NCBI GenBank assembly: GCA_016705475.1 | Contig: JADIYD010000012.1 | Coordinates: 187,501 to 251,500, forward strand | Direction of reading: 5' to 3' | Source: Betaproteobacteria bacterium | GTDB taxonomy: Bacteria; Pseudomonadota; Gammaproteobacteria; Burkholderiales; Rhodocyclaceae | DNA: 64,000 nucleotides | Shown: positions 36,919-46,212 of the stretch, in pieces | How positions within the stretch are numbered: position 1 is the stretch's first letter | How the letters are laid out: each line of letters opens with the position of its first letter | Program-made: the position numbers and the translations under genes | The notes under the pieces: generated by a model | Database searches by the model: none | Told to the model about the DNA's origin: nothing | The model's input: only the letters and a program-made list of their open reading frames with translations

Positions 36919-38673
36919 TTGATGGCAGCAACAACTGAGACGACAGCAGGAAACGCACCGGCCGGAAATCCGCTGGAGCGTCTGCGCGACGCCTTTAACC
37001 GACTGGAAAATCAGCAAAAGCTTGTCTTCATGGTGGCAACGGCTGCATTGATCGCCATTGTCGTCGGCACGATTCTCTGGAGCCGGCAGCCAGACTGGAA
37101 GACGCTTTTCTCGAACATCAATGAAAAGGATGGCGGGGCTATCGTCGCCATTCTTGAACAACAAAACATTCCCCACCGATTCAGCGACAGTGGCGCGGTT
37201 CAGGTTCCCTCCGAGCGTGTCCACGACATTCGGCTGAAACTGGCTTCACAAGGCCTGCCGCGCGGCGGCATGGTCGGTTTCGAGTTGATGGAAAACCAGA
37301 AGTTCGGCGTCAGCCAGTTTGCTGAGCAGGTCAATTATCAGCGTGGCCTGGAAGGCGAGCTGGCCCGCACCATCCAGTCGATTGGCGCCGTGCAGTCGGC
37401 GCGTGTTCATCTCGCCATTCCCAAGCCTTCGGTATTCGTCCGCGAAGAGCAAAAACCGACCGCTTCCGTCATGCTCAACGTCTTTGCCGGTCGAGCGCTG
37501 GATAGCGCACAGATCGCCGGCATCACGCACCTGGTTTCGTCCAGCGTTCCGCATTTGCCGGCAAGCAACGTCACCGTCATCGACCAGAGTGGCGCCCTCC
37601 TCTCGCAACTGAAAAACAAGCTGACCGAGGCAGGTCTGGACGCCACTCAGGTCAAGTATGTTCGGGATATCGAGGGCAGCATCATCAAGCGCATCGAGGA
37701 CATCCTCAAGCCGATGCTGGGAAGCGAGAACTACAAGGTTCAGGTGGCCGCGGACATCGACTTTTCCCAAAGCGAACAAACGGCCGAGAGCTACCGGCCC
37801 AACAACACGCCCGAAACAACGGCCATTCGTAGCCGACAAACTAATGAATCGGCGAGCATCAACCAGTCGGCCGGTGGCGTTCCTGGCGCATTGACCAACC
37901 AGCCGCCCGTTCCCGCCACAGCACCACTGACACAACCGGCAACCGGCACCACTCCCGGTCAACCCGCAAAACCGGGCGATATTCAAGGCCGGCTTGACGC
38001 AGCCGGCGTAACAGCGCCGCTCAATGCGGTCGGTCAGCCGATCAACACCAACAAAACAGCAACCGTCAATTTTGAAGTCGACAAAACAATTCGGCACACG
38101 AAGCAAGGTATGGGCGACATCAGGCGCCTCTCTGCTGCCATCGTGATCAATCATCGCAAGGATGTGGACAAGAATGGCCAGCCCATCAACAAGGCACTTC
38201 CCGAAGCGGAGATGAAACAGATCAACGATCTCGTTCGTGAAGCCATGGGCTTCAACAAGGAACGTGGTGACTCCATTTCAGTAGCGAATGCCCCCTTCAC
38301 GGCCACTGAAAAGCTCGATAGCAGCATCCCGCTCTGGAAGGATCCAGAAACGATTTCGTACGGCAAGGATATTCTCAAATACCTGATGATCGCCCTGATC
38401 GTTGCCTTCCTGTTCCTGAAGGTTATTCAGCCATCACTGAAGACGATGTTCCCGCCCCCCGCCGATCACCGCCATGCGCCAACGACCGCCGAGGGCGTTG
38501 CCGGCGCCGCGGGTCACGTGACGATTGCCGGCGTCGACGGAGAACCGGGCGAAGATCATGTCCGGATTGATCACTATGCCGTCAAGGTTCAAAAAGCCCG
38601 CGACATCGCGCAGGCAGACCCGAAGGCCGTAGCCAACATTATCAAGGACTGGATGGGCGCCAATGCCTCCTAG
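36919..38673 (+). CDS. fliF: Flagellar MS-ring protein FliF
   Basis: This 584-residue protein forms the ring in the inner membrane on which the flagellum is built. The N-terminal membrane helix is at about 37-55 (VFMVATAALIAIVVGTILWS). The YscJ-like ring-building domains span about 60-260, with the signature LARTIQSIGAVQSARVHLAI. A proline/threonine-rich loop lies at about 300-360, and the second membrane helix near 490-510 (YLMIALIVAFLFLKVI). The C-terminal tail ends KAVANIIKDWMG, the FliG-binding segment. It overlaps fliG by 11 bases. Confidence 0.96.
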   Translation: MMAATTETTAGNAPAGNPLERLRDAFNRLENQQKLVFMVATAALIAIVVGTILWSRQPDWKTLFSNINEKDGGAIVAILEQQNIPHRFSDSGAVQVPSERVHDIRLKLASQGLPRGGMVGFELMENQKFGVSQFAEQVNYQRGLEGELARTIQSIGAVQSARVHLAIPKPSVFVREEQKPTASVMLNVFAGRALDSAQIAGITHLVSSSVPHLPASNVTVIDQSGALLSQLKNKLTEAGLDATQVKYVRDIEGSIIKRIEDILKPMLGSENYKVQVAADIDFSQSEQTAESYRPNNTPETTAIRSRQTNESASINQSAGGVPGALTNQPPVPATAPLTQPATGTTPGQPAKPGDIQGRLDAAGVTAPLNAVGQPINTNKTATVNFEVDKTIRHTKQGMGDIRRLSAAIVINHRKDVDKNGQPINKALPEAEMKQINDLVREAMGFNKERGDSISVANAPFTATEKLDSSIPLWKDPETISYGKDILKYLMIALIVAFLFLKVIQPSLKTMFPPPADHRHAPTTAEGVAGAAGHVTIAGVDGEPGEDHVRIDHYAVKVQKARDIAQADPKAVANIIKDWMGANAS

Positions 38674-39664
38674 CGACGACGGCCTGGAAAAGAGTGCAAC
38701 CTTGCTGATCGCGCTGGGCGAGGACAACGCATCCGAAGTGCTCAAGCATCTCGGACCACGCGAGGTACAAAAACTCGGGCACGCCATGGCGGCGCTCAAG
38801 AGCGTACAGCGATCAACAGTTGAAAGCGTTTTGGACGAGTTCCACAAAAACGCTGAAGAGCATTCGGCCGTCCATGTCGACACCGACAACTACATTCGCT
38901 CCGTGTTGACCAAAGCGCTGGGCGACGACAAGGCATCGAACCTTATTTCACGCATCCTGCAGGGAGGCGAGACCTCGGGGATCGAGGGCTTGAAATGGAT
39001 GGACGCGACAACCGTTGCCGACCTGATCAAGAACGAACACCCTCAGATTATCGCGACGATCCTGGTCCATCTGGAACATGACCACTCCAGCGAGATTCTG
39101 AATCATTTCACCGAGCGCCTGCGCAATGACGTGGTGTTGCGTATCGCCACGCTCGAAGGGATTCAGCCCACCGCACTGCGTGAGCTGAACGAGGCAATGA
39201 TGCGCATCCTGTCTGGCTCTACCAGCGTCAAGCGGACGGCAATGGGCGGCGTTCGCACCGTTGCCGAAATTCTCAACTTCATCGGCACGGCCAATGAAAC
39301 ATCCGTTGTCGACGCCATTCGTGAGTACGACCCGGACCTCGCCCAGAAGATTCTCGACGAAATGTTCGTTTTCGAAAATCTGATGGAAATCGACGACCGC
39401 TCGATCCAGCTCATTTTGCGCGAAGTACAGTCCGATTCCCTGATCCTTGCGCTGAAGGGTGCCTCCCCCGATCTTCGCGAAAAGATTTTCAAGAACATGT
39501 CGCAACGAGCGGCAGAAATGTTGCGCGAAGATCTGGAGTCGAAGGGGCCTGTCCGTCTTTCCGAAGTCGAAGGCGAGCAGAAGGAAATCCTCAAGGTGGT
39601 ACGGCGCCTGGCCGACGAGGGACAAATTGTCCTTGGTGGCGCCGGTGGCGAACAAATGGTCTAA
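38663..39664 (+). CDS. fliG: Flagellar motor switch protein FliG
   Basis: This 333-residue rotor protein has three helical domains. The N-terminal part binds FliF, the middle part carries the EHPQ motif (IKNEHPQIIATILVHL), and the C-terminal part holds the charged torque helix (RSIQLILREVQSDSLILALK) that meets the stator. The normal ATG overlaps fliF, indicating coupled synthesis of ring and rotor proteins. Confidence 0.96.
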   Translation: MPPSDDGLEKSATLLIALGEDNASEVLKHLGPREVQKLGHAMAALKSVQRSTVESVLDEFHKNAEEHSAVHVDTDNYIRSVLTKALGDDKASNLISRILQGGETSGIEGLKWMDATTVADLIKNEHPQIIATILVHLEHDHSSEILNHFTERLRNDVVLRIATLEGIQPTALRELNEAMMRILSGSTSVKRTAMGGVRTVAEILNFIGTANETSVVDAIREYDPDLAQKILDEMFVFENLMEIDDRSIQLILREVQSDSLILALKGASPDLREKIFKNMSQRAAEMLREDLESKGPVRLSEVEGEQKEILKVVRRLADEGQIVLGGAGGEQMV

Positions 39665-39670
39665 CCCGAG

Positions 39671-40393
39671 ATGGCAGGCGTCATACCCAAGGACAAGCTC
39701 GCAAGCTACCAGCGCTGGAACATCGGCTCACTCGATGCAAAGCCAGCCGCGCCACCAACAAAGTCGCCCGCTGATAGCGCGACCACCGCCGCCAGCGCGC
39801 CATCCGCCCCTCCGGTCCACGCCGAAGCTCACGTCATCATTCAAAGCCAGTCGAACACTGAAGAGACTGAGCGCCTCCACCAGGAAGCCCGGACCAGTGG
39901 TCACAGCCTTGGCTACCGTGAAGGACTGGAAGCCGGCCAAGAGGCTGTAGCAGCAACCATTGCCGAAACGACCGCGAGATTCGCCGAACTCCTGGGCAAC
40001 CTTCAGGTTTCGCTGGCGCATCTTGACCAGCACGTAGCCGATCAGGTACTCAACCTTGCCCTTGAAGTGGCGGCGCAAGTGCTTCGTGGGGCTGTCAGCA
40101 CTCGGCCCGAATTGCTTTTGCCAGTCATCCGCGAGGCGATCACTGCACTACCCCTGCACCATGCTCATATCGTCGTTCGGCTGAATCCGGCAGATGCGAA
40201 GGTGATTCGCGAACAGATCGGCGAGCAGATATCTCAATCAGGCGGGCATATCATTGATGACGCCGAGATTTCGCCCGGTGGGTGCCTGCTTGTGGCTGGT
40301 GCCAGTGAAGTCGATGCCACGATCGAAACACGTTGGAAGCGCGTGCTTGAATCCATCGGCGTCGATCCGTCGGAATGGATGAACGCGCCTTGA
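39671..40393 (+). CDS. fliH: Flagellar export ATPase regulator FliH
   Basis: This 240-residue protein has a disordered N-terminal part (about 20-60, alanine/proline-rich), a helical middle (ETERLHQEARTSGHSLGYRE) and a FliH C-terminal domain ending near EWMNAP. It holds the ATPase FliI in check and docks it at the export gate. It starts six bases after fliG and overlaps fliI by 19 bases. Confidence 0.92.
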   Translation: MAGVIPKDKLASYQRWNIGSLDAKPAAPPTKSPADSATTAASAPSAPPVHAEAHVIIQSQSNTEETERLHQEARTSGHSLGYREGLEAGQEAVAATIAETTARFAELLGNLQVSLAHLDQHVADQVLNLALEVAAQVLRGAVSTRPELLLPVIREAITALPLHHAHIVVRLNPADAKVIREQIGEQISQSGGHIIDDAEISPGGCLLVAGASEVDATIETRWKRVLESIGVDPSEWMNAP

Positions 40394-41793
40394 CCCCGCT
40401 TCCCGACCATGTCGGGCGTTGGCAGCGTTTCCTCGATGGCTGCCAACTTTCTGCCACGTCCGCTCAGCCACTCTGGCCGGCAGGCCGGCTGACACGGATC
40501 AATGGTCTGGTCATGGAAGCATCTGGCCTGAAGCTGCCACTGGGCAGTTCGTGTCACATCTTCCCAGCCAGTGGCGCGCCGGTTGAAGCCGAAGTTGTTG
40601 GGTTTTCCGGAGAAAAACTTTACCTGATGCCATCCGACGATGTTTTCGGACTGGCACCGGGAGCCCGCGTCATCGCCTGCGAGCCACCCAGCCCGGCTCC
40701 GCGTGTCGATTTCCCGGTCAAGCACAAACGTCGGGCCATTGATCGTGCCAAGCAAGGGCCGGTTGGAGACGAACTCCTGGGTCGGGTTCTCGATGGCGTC
40801 GGTCGCCCGCTCGATAACAAAGGCCCTCTTCGCTCCAACCTGACTCGCCCCCTGCAGAGCCGCCCGATCAACCCGATGACACGGGCGGCAATCGAGCACC
40901 CGCTCGACGTCGGCATTCGCTCCATCAATGCCTTACTGACCGTTGGCCGGGGACAACGCATGGGGCTGTTCGCCGGCTCCGGGGTTGGCAAGTCCGTACT
41001 CCTCGGCATGATGGCTCGCTATACCGAAGCGGAAGTGATCGTCGTTGGACTCATCGGCGAGCGCGGCCGCGAAGTAAAGGAGTTCATCGAACAGATTCTC
41101 GGCGAAGAAGGCATGCGCCGAGCCGTCGTCGTTGCTGCGCCGGCGGACACCGGGCCGCTGATGCGGCTTCAGGGTGCAGCCTACGCAACAACGATTGCCG
41201 AGTATTTCCGCGACCAGGGCAAGCAGGTTCTCCTGATCATGGACTCCCTGACCCGTTACGCCATGGCGCAACGGGAAATTGCCCTGGCCATCGGCGAACC
41301 ACCCGCTACGCGAGGTTATCCACCCTCCGTATTTGCCCGCTTGCCGCAACTTGTCGAACGCGCCGGCAATGGCCCCGAAGGCGGTGGTTCGATGACGGCT
41401 TTCTACACTGTTCTGGCCGAAGGCGATGACCAGCAGGACCCGATTGCCGACTCGGCGCGCGCCATTCTCGACGGCCATATCGTTCTATCCCGAACGCTCG
41501 CTGATGCCGGGCATTACCCGGCGATTGACATCGAGCAATCGATCAGCCGGGCCATGGTCAACCTGATTGAGCCCTCGCAACTGGATCAAATTCGCCGATT
41601 CAAGGTACTTTTTGCCCGCTATCAGCGCTCACGCGACCTGATTTCGGTTGGCGCCTATTCCCCCGGCTCCGATCCTGTTCTTGACCAGGCCATCAGCCTG
41701 TATCCGCGCATGGAAGCCTTTCTGCAACAGCAATTGACCGAGCAGGCCGATTTTTCGAGCAGCATCGGCGCTCTTTCAGCCCTGTTCCCGTAA
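40375..41793 (+). CDS. fliI: Flagellum-specific export ATPase FliI
   Basis: This 472-residue hexameric ATPase, related to F1-beta, powers the unfolding of export substrates. Walker A GSGVGKS is at 201-207, Walker B at LLIMDSLTRYAMAQREIALA, and the family signature PPATRGYPPSVFARLPQL follows. The C-terminal domain ends QADFSSSIGALSALFP. It overlaps fliH and is followed four bases later by fliJ. Confidence 0.96.
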   Translation: MDERALTPLPDHVGRWQRFLDGCQLSATSAQPLWPAGRLTRINGLVMEASGLKLPLGSSCHIFPASGAPVEAEVVGFSGEKLYLMPSDDVFGLAPGARVIACEPPSPAPRVDFPVKHKRRAIDRAKQGPVGDELLGRVLDGVGRPLDNKGPLRSNLTRPLQSRPINPMTRAAIEHPLDVGIRSINALLTVGRGQRMGLFAGSGVGKSVLLGMMARYTEAEVIVVGLIGERGREVKEFIEQILGEEGMRRAVVVAAPADTGPLMRLQGAAYATTIAEYFRDQGKQVLLIMDSLTRYAMAQREIALAIGEPPATRGYPPSVFARLPQLVERAGNGPEGGGSMTAFYTVLAEGDDQQDPIADSARAILDGHIVLSRTLADAGHYPAIDIEQSISRAMVNLIEPSQLDQIRRFKVLFARYQRSRDLISVGAYSPGSDPVLDQAISLYPRMEAFLQQQLTEQADFSSSIGALSALFP

Positions 41794-41796
41794 GCC

Positions 41797-42252
41797 ATGC
41801 CCAGCAAATTCTCATTGCAACCACTGCTGGACCTGATGCAGACCCGCACAGATGAAGCCACGCGTCAGCTCGGCCGGCTGATCTCTGCCGAACACAGCGC
41901 CCGAAGCCGCCTGCAGATGCTGGAAGACTATCGGGCCGAATACGCGATCAAGCTACGCGAAGCCTGCGCTCAGGGCCTCACGCCGATGGCCCTGCGCAAT
42001 TATCAGGACTTTCTGGCTCGTATCGATGAGGCTATCAGCCAGCAAGCGCTGGCCGTTCGCCATTCGGAGCAGAGCACGGCCAGCGGCAAGGAAAACTGGA
42101 AAGAGCAGAACAAGCGACTGAAGGCTATTGACACACTGTCGCATCGTCACGATGTGCGAGAAAGGGTGCTCGACAACAAGCAGCAACAGAAAATTCTCGA
42201 AGAGCATTCGACGCGCAAATACGCCGTGCGCAACGATGATGACGCCGGCTAG
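41797..42252 (+). CDS. fliJ: Flagellar export protein FliJ
   Basis: This 151-residue protein is almost wholly helical and charged and forms a coiled coil. It resembles the F1 gamma subunit inside the FliI ring and links it to the FlhA gate. Low sequence conservation is usual; the call rests on coiled-coil pattern (EATRQLGRLISAEHSARSRL), size and its place between fliI and fliK. Confidence 0.92.
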   Translation: MPSKFSLQPLLDLMQTRTDEATRQLGRLISAEHSARSRLQMLEDYRAEYAIKLREACAQGLTPMALRNYQDFLARIDEAISQQALAVRHSEQSTASGKENWKEQNKRLKAIDTLSHRHDVRERVLDNKQQQKILEEHSTRKYAVRNDDDAG

Positions 42253-42310
42253 AATCAGGCATATGCCTTGCTTACCTTGAAAGCATCTTCATGCACTTCA
42301 AGGTCTGATC

Positions 42311-43597
42311 ATGACTATTCCGGCAATTCCCAGTTTGATTGCAGCCATCGGTGGAAAAATGGCACCGCTTGGTCTAGGCGACATCGTCCCGGAAACAGGT
42401 TTGCCGTTGGACTTCGCCGCCCTTCTGGCGGAGCAGATTCCCGCCGATGGACAGGCGGTTCCTTCGCTGCTGATCGCGAATACAGCGCCTGGCATCCCCG
42501 CCGTCTCCAAACCGGACGGGGAGTTGCTCAGTGAAATTATCGCCAGGGTTATCCCTTCAAAAGACGGCGAGCTACTACCCATCTCCGACAAGCTACCGAC
42601 AGTTACTCCCGCCACGGAGCAAAGCGCGGAAACCGTTCTGGCAGCGCTCGCTCCGAACGCCAAACAAGGCGCGACTTCACCGATCATCGCCCCTGAAGGC
42701 GAAAAGAAAACCGAGGACAAGGGCAGGAAGTCAGCCCCTGACTCAGACACCATTCCGATCGATCCTGGCATGGCTGCTCAGTACATCGTTCCGCTGGCGA
42801 CAGCGCCCGTTCAAAATCGCCTTCCTGACACCGTCGACCGCAACAAGCTGCCTCTCCCCGAAAAAGCAGTCAAGGCAGACAGCCTGGAAGCTGATTCAAA
42901 AGAAGGGCGCTCAGCCCAATCCGAACGGATGCTTGCTGCCGCAAACGGCGGCACCGCTGCCAGCAGCGCCCCAGTCACATCAGCGGCCCAGGCCGGCGAA
43001 CCCAGAATCAGTCCGCGATCCGAAAGCGCGAATGCGGCAATTCTTGCCGGCGACACCAACCCCGGCAACAGCGGCAACACGCCGGCCTTTGCGTCGGCAC
43101 TTGCCGCTGCCGGCACTTCCGGTGCCAGCACAACAACAGCTCCACCCACCCAGCAGGCCACCGTCAACACGTCACTCCATTCGCCAAACTGGAGCCAGGA
43201 TTTTGGTAGCAAAGTAGTCTGGCTCGCCAAGAACGATCAGCAGCTTGCCCAGATCAGCATAAATCCGCCACAACTGGGGCCTGTGCAAATCTCCATATCG
43301 ATAAGCGGCGATCAGGCCACGGCCGTTTTCGCCTCGCCACACCCGGAAGTTCGCCAAGCCATTCAGGAGTCGCTGTCCCAACTTCGCGAAATGTTCTCGA
43401 CTGCCGGCATCAGTCTCGGTCAAGCCAACGTTGGCAGCCATATGCCATCGCAGAACCGCGAAGCAGCCTTTCAGTTTGCCAATGAAGCCCGCTCCTCCGG
43501 GGAAAACGCTATACTTTCGCCCGATAGCCACGCAAGCACCAATCCTGCCGGAATGCCAATTCAGCGGGGACGCGGTTTGGTTGACCTGTTCGCATAA
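42311..43597 (+). CDS. fliK: Flagellar hook-length control protein FliK
   Basis: This 428-residue secreted ruler measures hook length and then switches export specificity at FlhB. A long alanine/proline/serine-rich disordered part covers about 1-290. The FliK-C domain is at about 295-385 (VWLAKNDQQLAQISINPPQL, then GPVQISISISGDQATAVFAS). It lies between fliJ and fliL, the standard place for the main fliK, unlike the second copy at 31460. Confidence 0.92.
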   Translation: MTIPAIPSLIAAIGGKMAPLGLGDIVPETGLPLDFAALLAEQIPADGQAVPSLLIANTAPGIPAVSKPDGELLSEIIARVIPSKDGELLPISDKLPTVTPATEQSAETVLAALAPNAKQGATSPIIAPEGEKKTEDKGRKSAPDSDTIPIDPGMAAQYIVPLATAPVQNRLPDTVDRNKLPLPEKAVKADSLEADSKEGRSAQSERMLAAANGGTAASSAPVTSAAQAGEPRISPRSESANAAILAGDTNPGNSGNTPAFASALAAAGTSGASTTTAPPTQQATVNTSLHSPNWSQDFGSKVVWLAKNDQQLAQISINPPQLGPVQISISISGDQATAVFASPHPEVRQAIQESLSQLREMFSTAGISLGQANVGSHMPSQNREAAFQFANEARSSGENAILSPDSHASTNPAGMPIQRGRGLVDLFA

Positions 43598-43632
43598 CCG
43601 GATCGTCATGATCGAGTAAAGAGGGAGAGACA

Positions 43633-44199
43633 ATGGCCAAGGATGCCAAGCCAGCCGAAGAAGGGGCAGAAGCCCCCCCGAAAAAAAGCAAAAAAATGTT
43701 GATCATCATCCTGGCCGTCGTTCTCCTGGTGGTTCTGGGCGGAGGCGCTGCCTTCATGTTGCTCAAAAAAGGTGACCACGCCGAGGATGACGAGGAAACC
43801 GCTGAAGAAACGGCCAAGCCCGCCAAAAAGAAAGACAAGAAAAAGGAAAAGGACGCCCCGCCAGTTTTCATCAGCCTGGACGCATTTACGGTCAATCTGG
43901 TTCCGGAAACCGGCGATCAGTATCTGCAGGTGGCGCTTTCTCTGGAAGTTGAAGATGCGACAGCCGAGCCGGACATCAAGGCCAAGATGCCGAAGATTCG
44001 CAACAACCTGACCCTGTTGCTATCCTCCAAGAAAGCATCCGAACTCTTGCCCAAGGAAGGCAAGGAGCAACTGGCTGAAGCACTCAAGGACGAGATCAAT
44101 TCCGTCATCGATCCTCCGGTGAAGAACAAGAAAGGTGTCGTTGTGGCACCCGAAGGCCCGGTCAAAGCCGTTCTCTTCACCTCATTCATTATTCAGTAA
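43633..44199 (+). CDS. fliL: Flagellar basal-body protein FliL
   Basis: This 188-residue inner-membrane protein surrounds the stators and strengthens torque. One membrane helix lies at about 22-42 (LIIILAVVLLVVLGGGAAFM). A lysine/glutamate-rich linker (about 45-78) precedes the periplasmic FliL domain, which ends in VKAVLFTSFIIQ. It starts 35 bases after fliK and is followed by fliM after six bases. Confidence 0.95.
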   Translation: MAKDAKPAEEGAEAPPKKSKKMLIIILAVVLLVVLGGGAAFMLLKKGDHAEDDEETAEETAKPAKKKDKKKEKDAPPVFISLDAFTVNLVPETGDQYLQVALSLEVEDATAEPDIKAKMPKIRNNLTLLLSSKKASELLPKEGKEQLAEALKDEINSVIDPPVKNKKGVVVAPEGPVKAVLFTSFIIQ

Positions 44200-44205
44200 G
44201 GCCAC

Positions 44206-45222
44206 ATGGCGGGAGATTTCCTATCCCAGGACGAGGTTGATGCCCTGCTCAAGGGCGTCACCGGTGAAACCGACGAACCCGACGATAACGAAGGGGAAGG
44301 CGGCGGGATACGTTCGTACAATCTCGGCACACAGGAGCGGATCGTCCGCGGCCGGATGCCAACGCTGGAACTGGTCAACGAGCGCTTCGCACGCTATCTG
44401 CGTATCGGCCTGTTCAACTACATGCATCGCAATGCGGAGATTTCAGTCGGCCCGATCCGCGTGCAGAAGTACAGCGAATTCATCCGCAACCTGGTCGTAC
44501 CGACCAACCTGAATCTGGTTATGTCTAAGCCGTTGCGTGGCACGGCCCTGTTCGTATTCGATCCGAACCTGGTGTTTTTGGTCGTCGACAACATGTTTGG
44601 CGGCGACGGTCGCTTCCATACCCGCGTTGAGGGACGAGACTTCACTGCCACAGAACAGCGCATCATTCAGGGTTTGCTGGGTGTCGTCTTCACCGAATAC
44701 AGCAAATCCTGGAAACCGGTCTACGACATCAACTTCGAGTACATTCGCTCGGAAATGAACTCCCAGTTCGCGAATATTGCGACGCCGTCCGAAATCGTTG
44801 TCTCGACGACCTTCACGCTTGAATTCGGCGGGGCGACGGCAGACATGCATATCTGCTTCCCGTACTCGATGCTTGAGCCGATACGCGACCTGCTCTACAG
44901 CACGATGCAAAGCGACCAGTTGTCTACCGACAAGCGCTGGATCGGCACGCTGCGCAAGCAGTTGCAAGGCGCGGAAGTCGAAATCGTCGCGCACTTGGGC
45001 ACGGGAAAAATATCGCTGCGCGAAATTCTGAATCTCAAGGAGGGTGATGTTATTCCCCTCAACCTGTCGCCGCGAATCGAAGCACAGGTGGATAACGTAC
45101 CCTTGATGGAATGTTCCTATGGCCAGCAAAATGGCCAATACGCACTTAAAGTCGAGCGATTCATCGCTGCTTCGCCCGACGCACCGCCCGGGGAACCGGT
45201 GATGGGAGAGAAAAATGGCTGA
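44206..45222 (+). CDS. fliM: Flagellar motor switch protein FliM
   Basis: This 338-residue C-ring protein binds phospho-CheY and sets rotation direction. The N-terminal CheY-binding peptide is visible (DFLSQDEVDALLKGVTGE). The middle CheC-like domain includes GGDGRFHTRVEGRDFTATEQ, and the C-terminal SpoA domain (LNLKEGDVIPLNLSPRIEAQ) packs with FliN. It overlaps fliN by eight bases. Confidence 0.96.
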   Translation: MAGDFLSQDEVDALLKGVTGETDEPDDNEGEGGGIRSYNLGTQERIVRGRMPTLELVNERFARYLRIGLFNYMHRNAEISVGPIRVQKYSEFIRNLVVPTNLNLVMSKPLRGTALFVFDPNLVFLVVDNMFGGDGRFHTRVEGRDFTATEQRIIQGLLGVVFTEYSKSWKPVYDINFEYIRSEMNSQFANIATPSEIVVSTTFTLEFGGATADMHICFPYSMLEPIRDLLYSTMQSDQLSTDKRWIGTLRKQLQGAEVEIVAHLGTGKISLREILNLKEGDVIPLNLSPRIEAQVDNVPLMECSYGQQNGQYALKVERFIAASPDAPPGEPVMGEKNG

Positions 45223-45664
45223 CGAAATCGAAAAAATCGAAAACATGGAAACCCCCGCCGAGGACGACGGCCAGATCAGCGAGGACGATTGGGCTGCCGC
45301 CATGGCAGAGCAGGTCGTTAGCGAAGGCGCCGCCACGGCAAGCGTCCAGCCGGCTGACATATTTCCCTCGTTCTCAGCCCCACCGGGCCAGGGCGGAATC
45401 ATGAACGAACTCGACATGATTCTCGACATCCCCGTCCAGATCACTGTTGAGCTTGGCAGGACCAAAATCACCATCAAGAATCTCTTGCAACTGGCCCACG
45501 GGTCAGTCGTCGAACTCGACGCCATGGCTGGCGAGCCGATGGATGTTCTGGTCAATGGCACGCTCATCGCACAGGGCGAGGTCGTTGTCGTGAATGACAA
45601 GTTCGGTATCCGCCTGACTGACATCATCACGCCCTCGGAGCGCATGCGTAAACTCAACCGCTGA
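45215..45664 (+). CDS. fliN: Flagellar motor switch protein FliN
   Basis: This 149-residue protein has an acidic, disordered N-terminal half (about 1-60) and the conserved SpoA domain (about 70-148: DIPVQITVELGRTKITIKNL, then ANDKFGIRLTDII-like end). It forms the lower C ring with FliM and also captures FliH-FliI. It is followed by a 137-base gap with a hairpin before fliO. Confidence 0.95.
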   Translation: MADEIEKIENMETPAEDDGQISEDDWAAAMAEQVVSEGAATASVQPADIFPSFSAPPGQGGIMNELDMILDIPVQITVELGRTKITIKNLLQLAHGSVVELDAMAGEPMDVLVNGTLIAQGEVVVVNDKFGIRLTDIITPSERMRKLNR

Positions 45665-45674
45665 TCGCCCCCGG

Positions 45675-45691
45675 CGTTGCCAATGGCAACG
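45675..45691 (+). terminator. Short perfect hairpin between fliN and fliO
   Basis: CGTTGCC-AAT-GGCAACG forms a seven-base-pair stem with a three-base loop, ten bases after the fliN stop. A short T-rich stretch follows some 20 bases later. It may attenuate transcription between the switch genes and the export-gate genes. Confidence 0.4.
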
Positions 45692-45801
45692 TCGGCTGCC
45701 CTTTCAATTTTGGGCATTTTTCCCGGTTGACCGTAGCAAAGCCAATTTTCGGGTTTGGGTTTAAGATAGCGCCCTGACACCATCTGAATACGGTTCCCGA
45801 C

Positions 45802-46212
45802 TTGCTGCGTCTAACATTTCCACTGCTGCTGCCCCTCACCGCGTGGGCTGGCGACGCTGCCAATCCTGGCATTCCGGCCGGCACCTACGTCCAGGCAATG
45901 CTCGCCCTTCTGCTCATCGTCGGACTGCTTTTCGGGACCGCCTGGCTTGCCCGAAAACTCTCTGGCGGCAAAGGATTCGGCCAGGGTGGCATGAAGATCG
46001 TCGGCGGCGTTGCACTGGGCCCGCGCGAGCGTATCGTGCTGGTCGAAGTGGGCGAAACCTGGCTGGTCATTGGCATTGTCCCGGGACAGATTCGAACGCT
46101 GCATCAACTCCCCAAGGGAAGCAGCGTGGATCTTGAGGCCGCCACCGGTACCGTTGAAGCGCCATTTGCCCAGTGGCTGAAATCCATCAAGGAACGCCAG
46201 AACAATGCTTAA
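45802..46212 (+). CDS. fliO: Flagellar export-gate assembly protein FliO
   Basis: This 136-residue protein has a signal-like N-terminus (LRLTFPLLLPLTAWAGDA), then one membrane helix (about 31-51: AMLALLLIVGLLFGTAWLAR) and a cytoplasmic FliO domain (GGVALGPRERIVLVEVGETW). It helps FliP assemble in the export gate. No ATG precedes the conserved part; a TTG at 45802 is the best start, with CTG 18 bases upstream as the alternative. It overlaps fliP by eight bases. Confidence 0.88.
   Translation: MLRLTFPLLLPLTAWAGDAANPGIPAGTYVQAMLALLLIVGLLFGTAWLARKLSGGKGFGQGGMKIVGGVALGPRERIVLVEVGETWLVIGIVPGQIRTLHQLPKGSSVDLEAATGTVEAPFAQWLKSIKERQNNA

Noticed and set aside
44443..45783. Minus-strand frame of 446 codons
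   Set aside because: It is antisense to fliM and fliN and shows no protein family signature.
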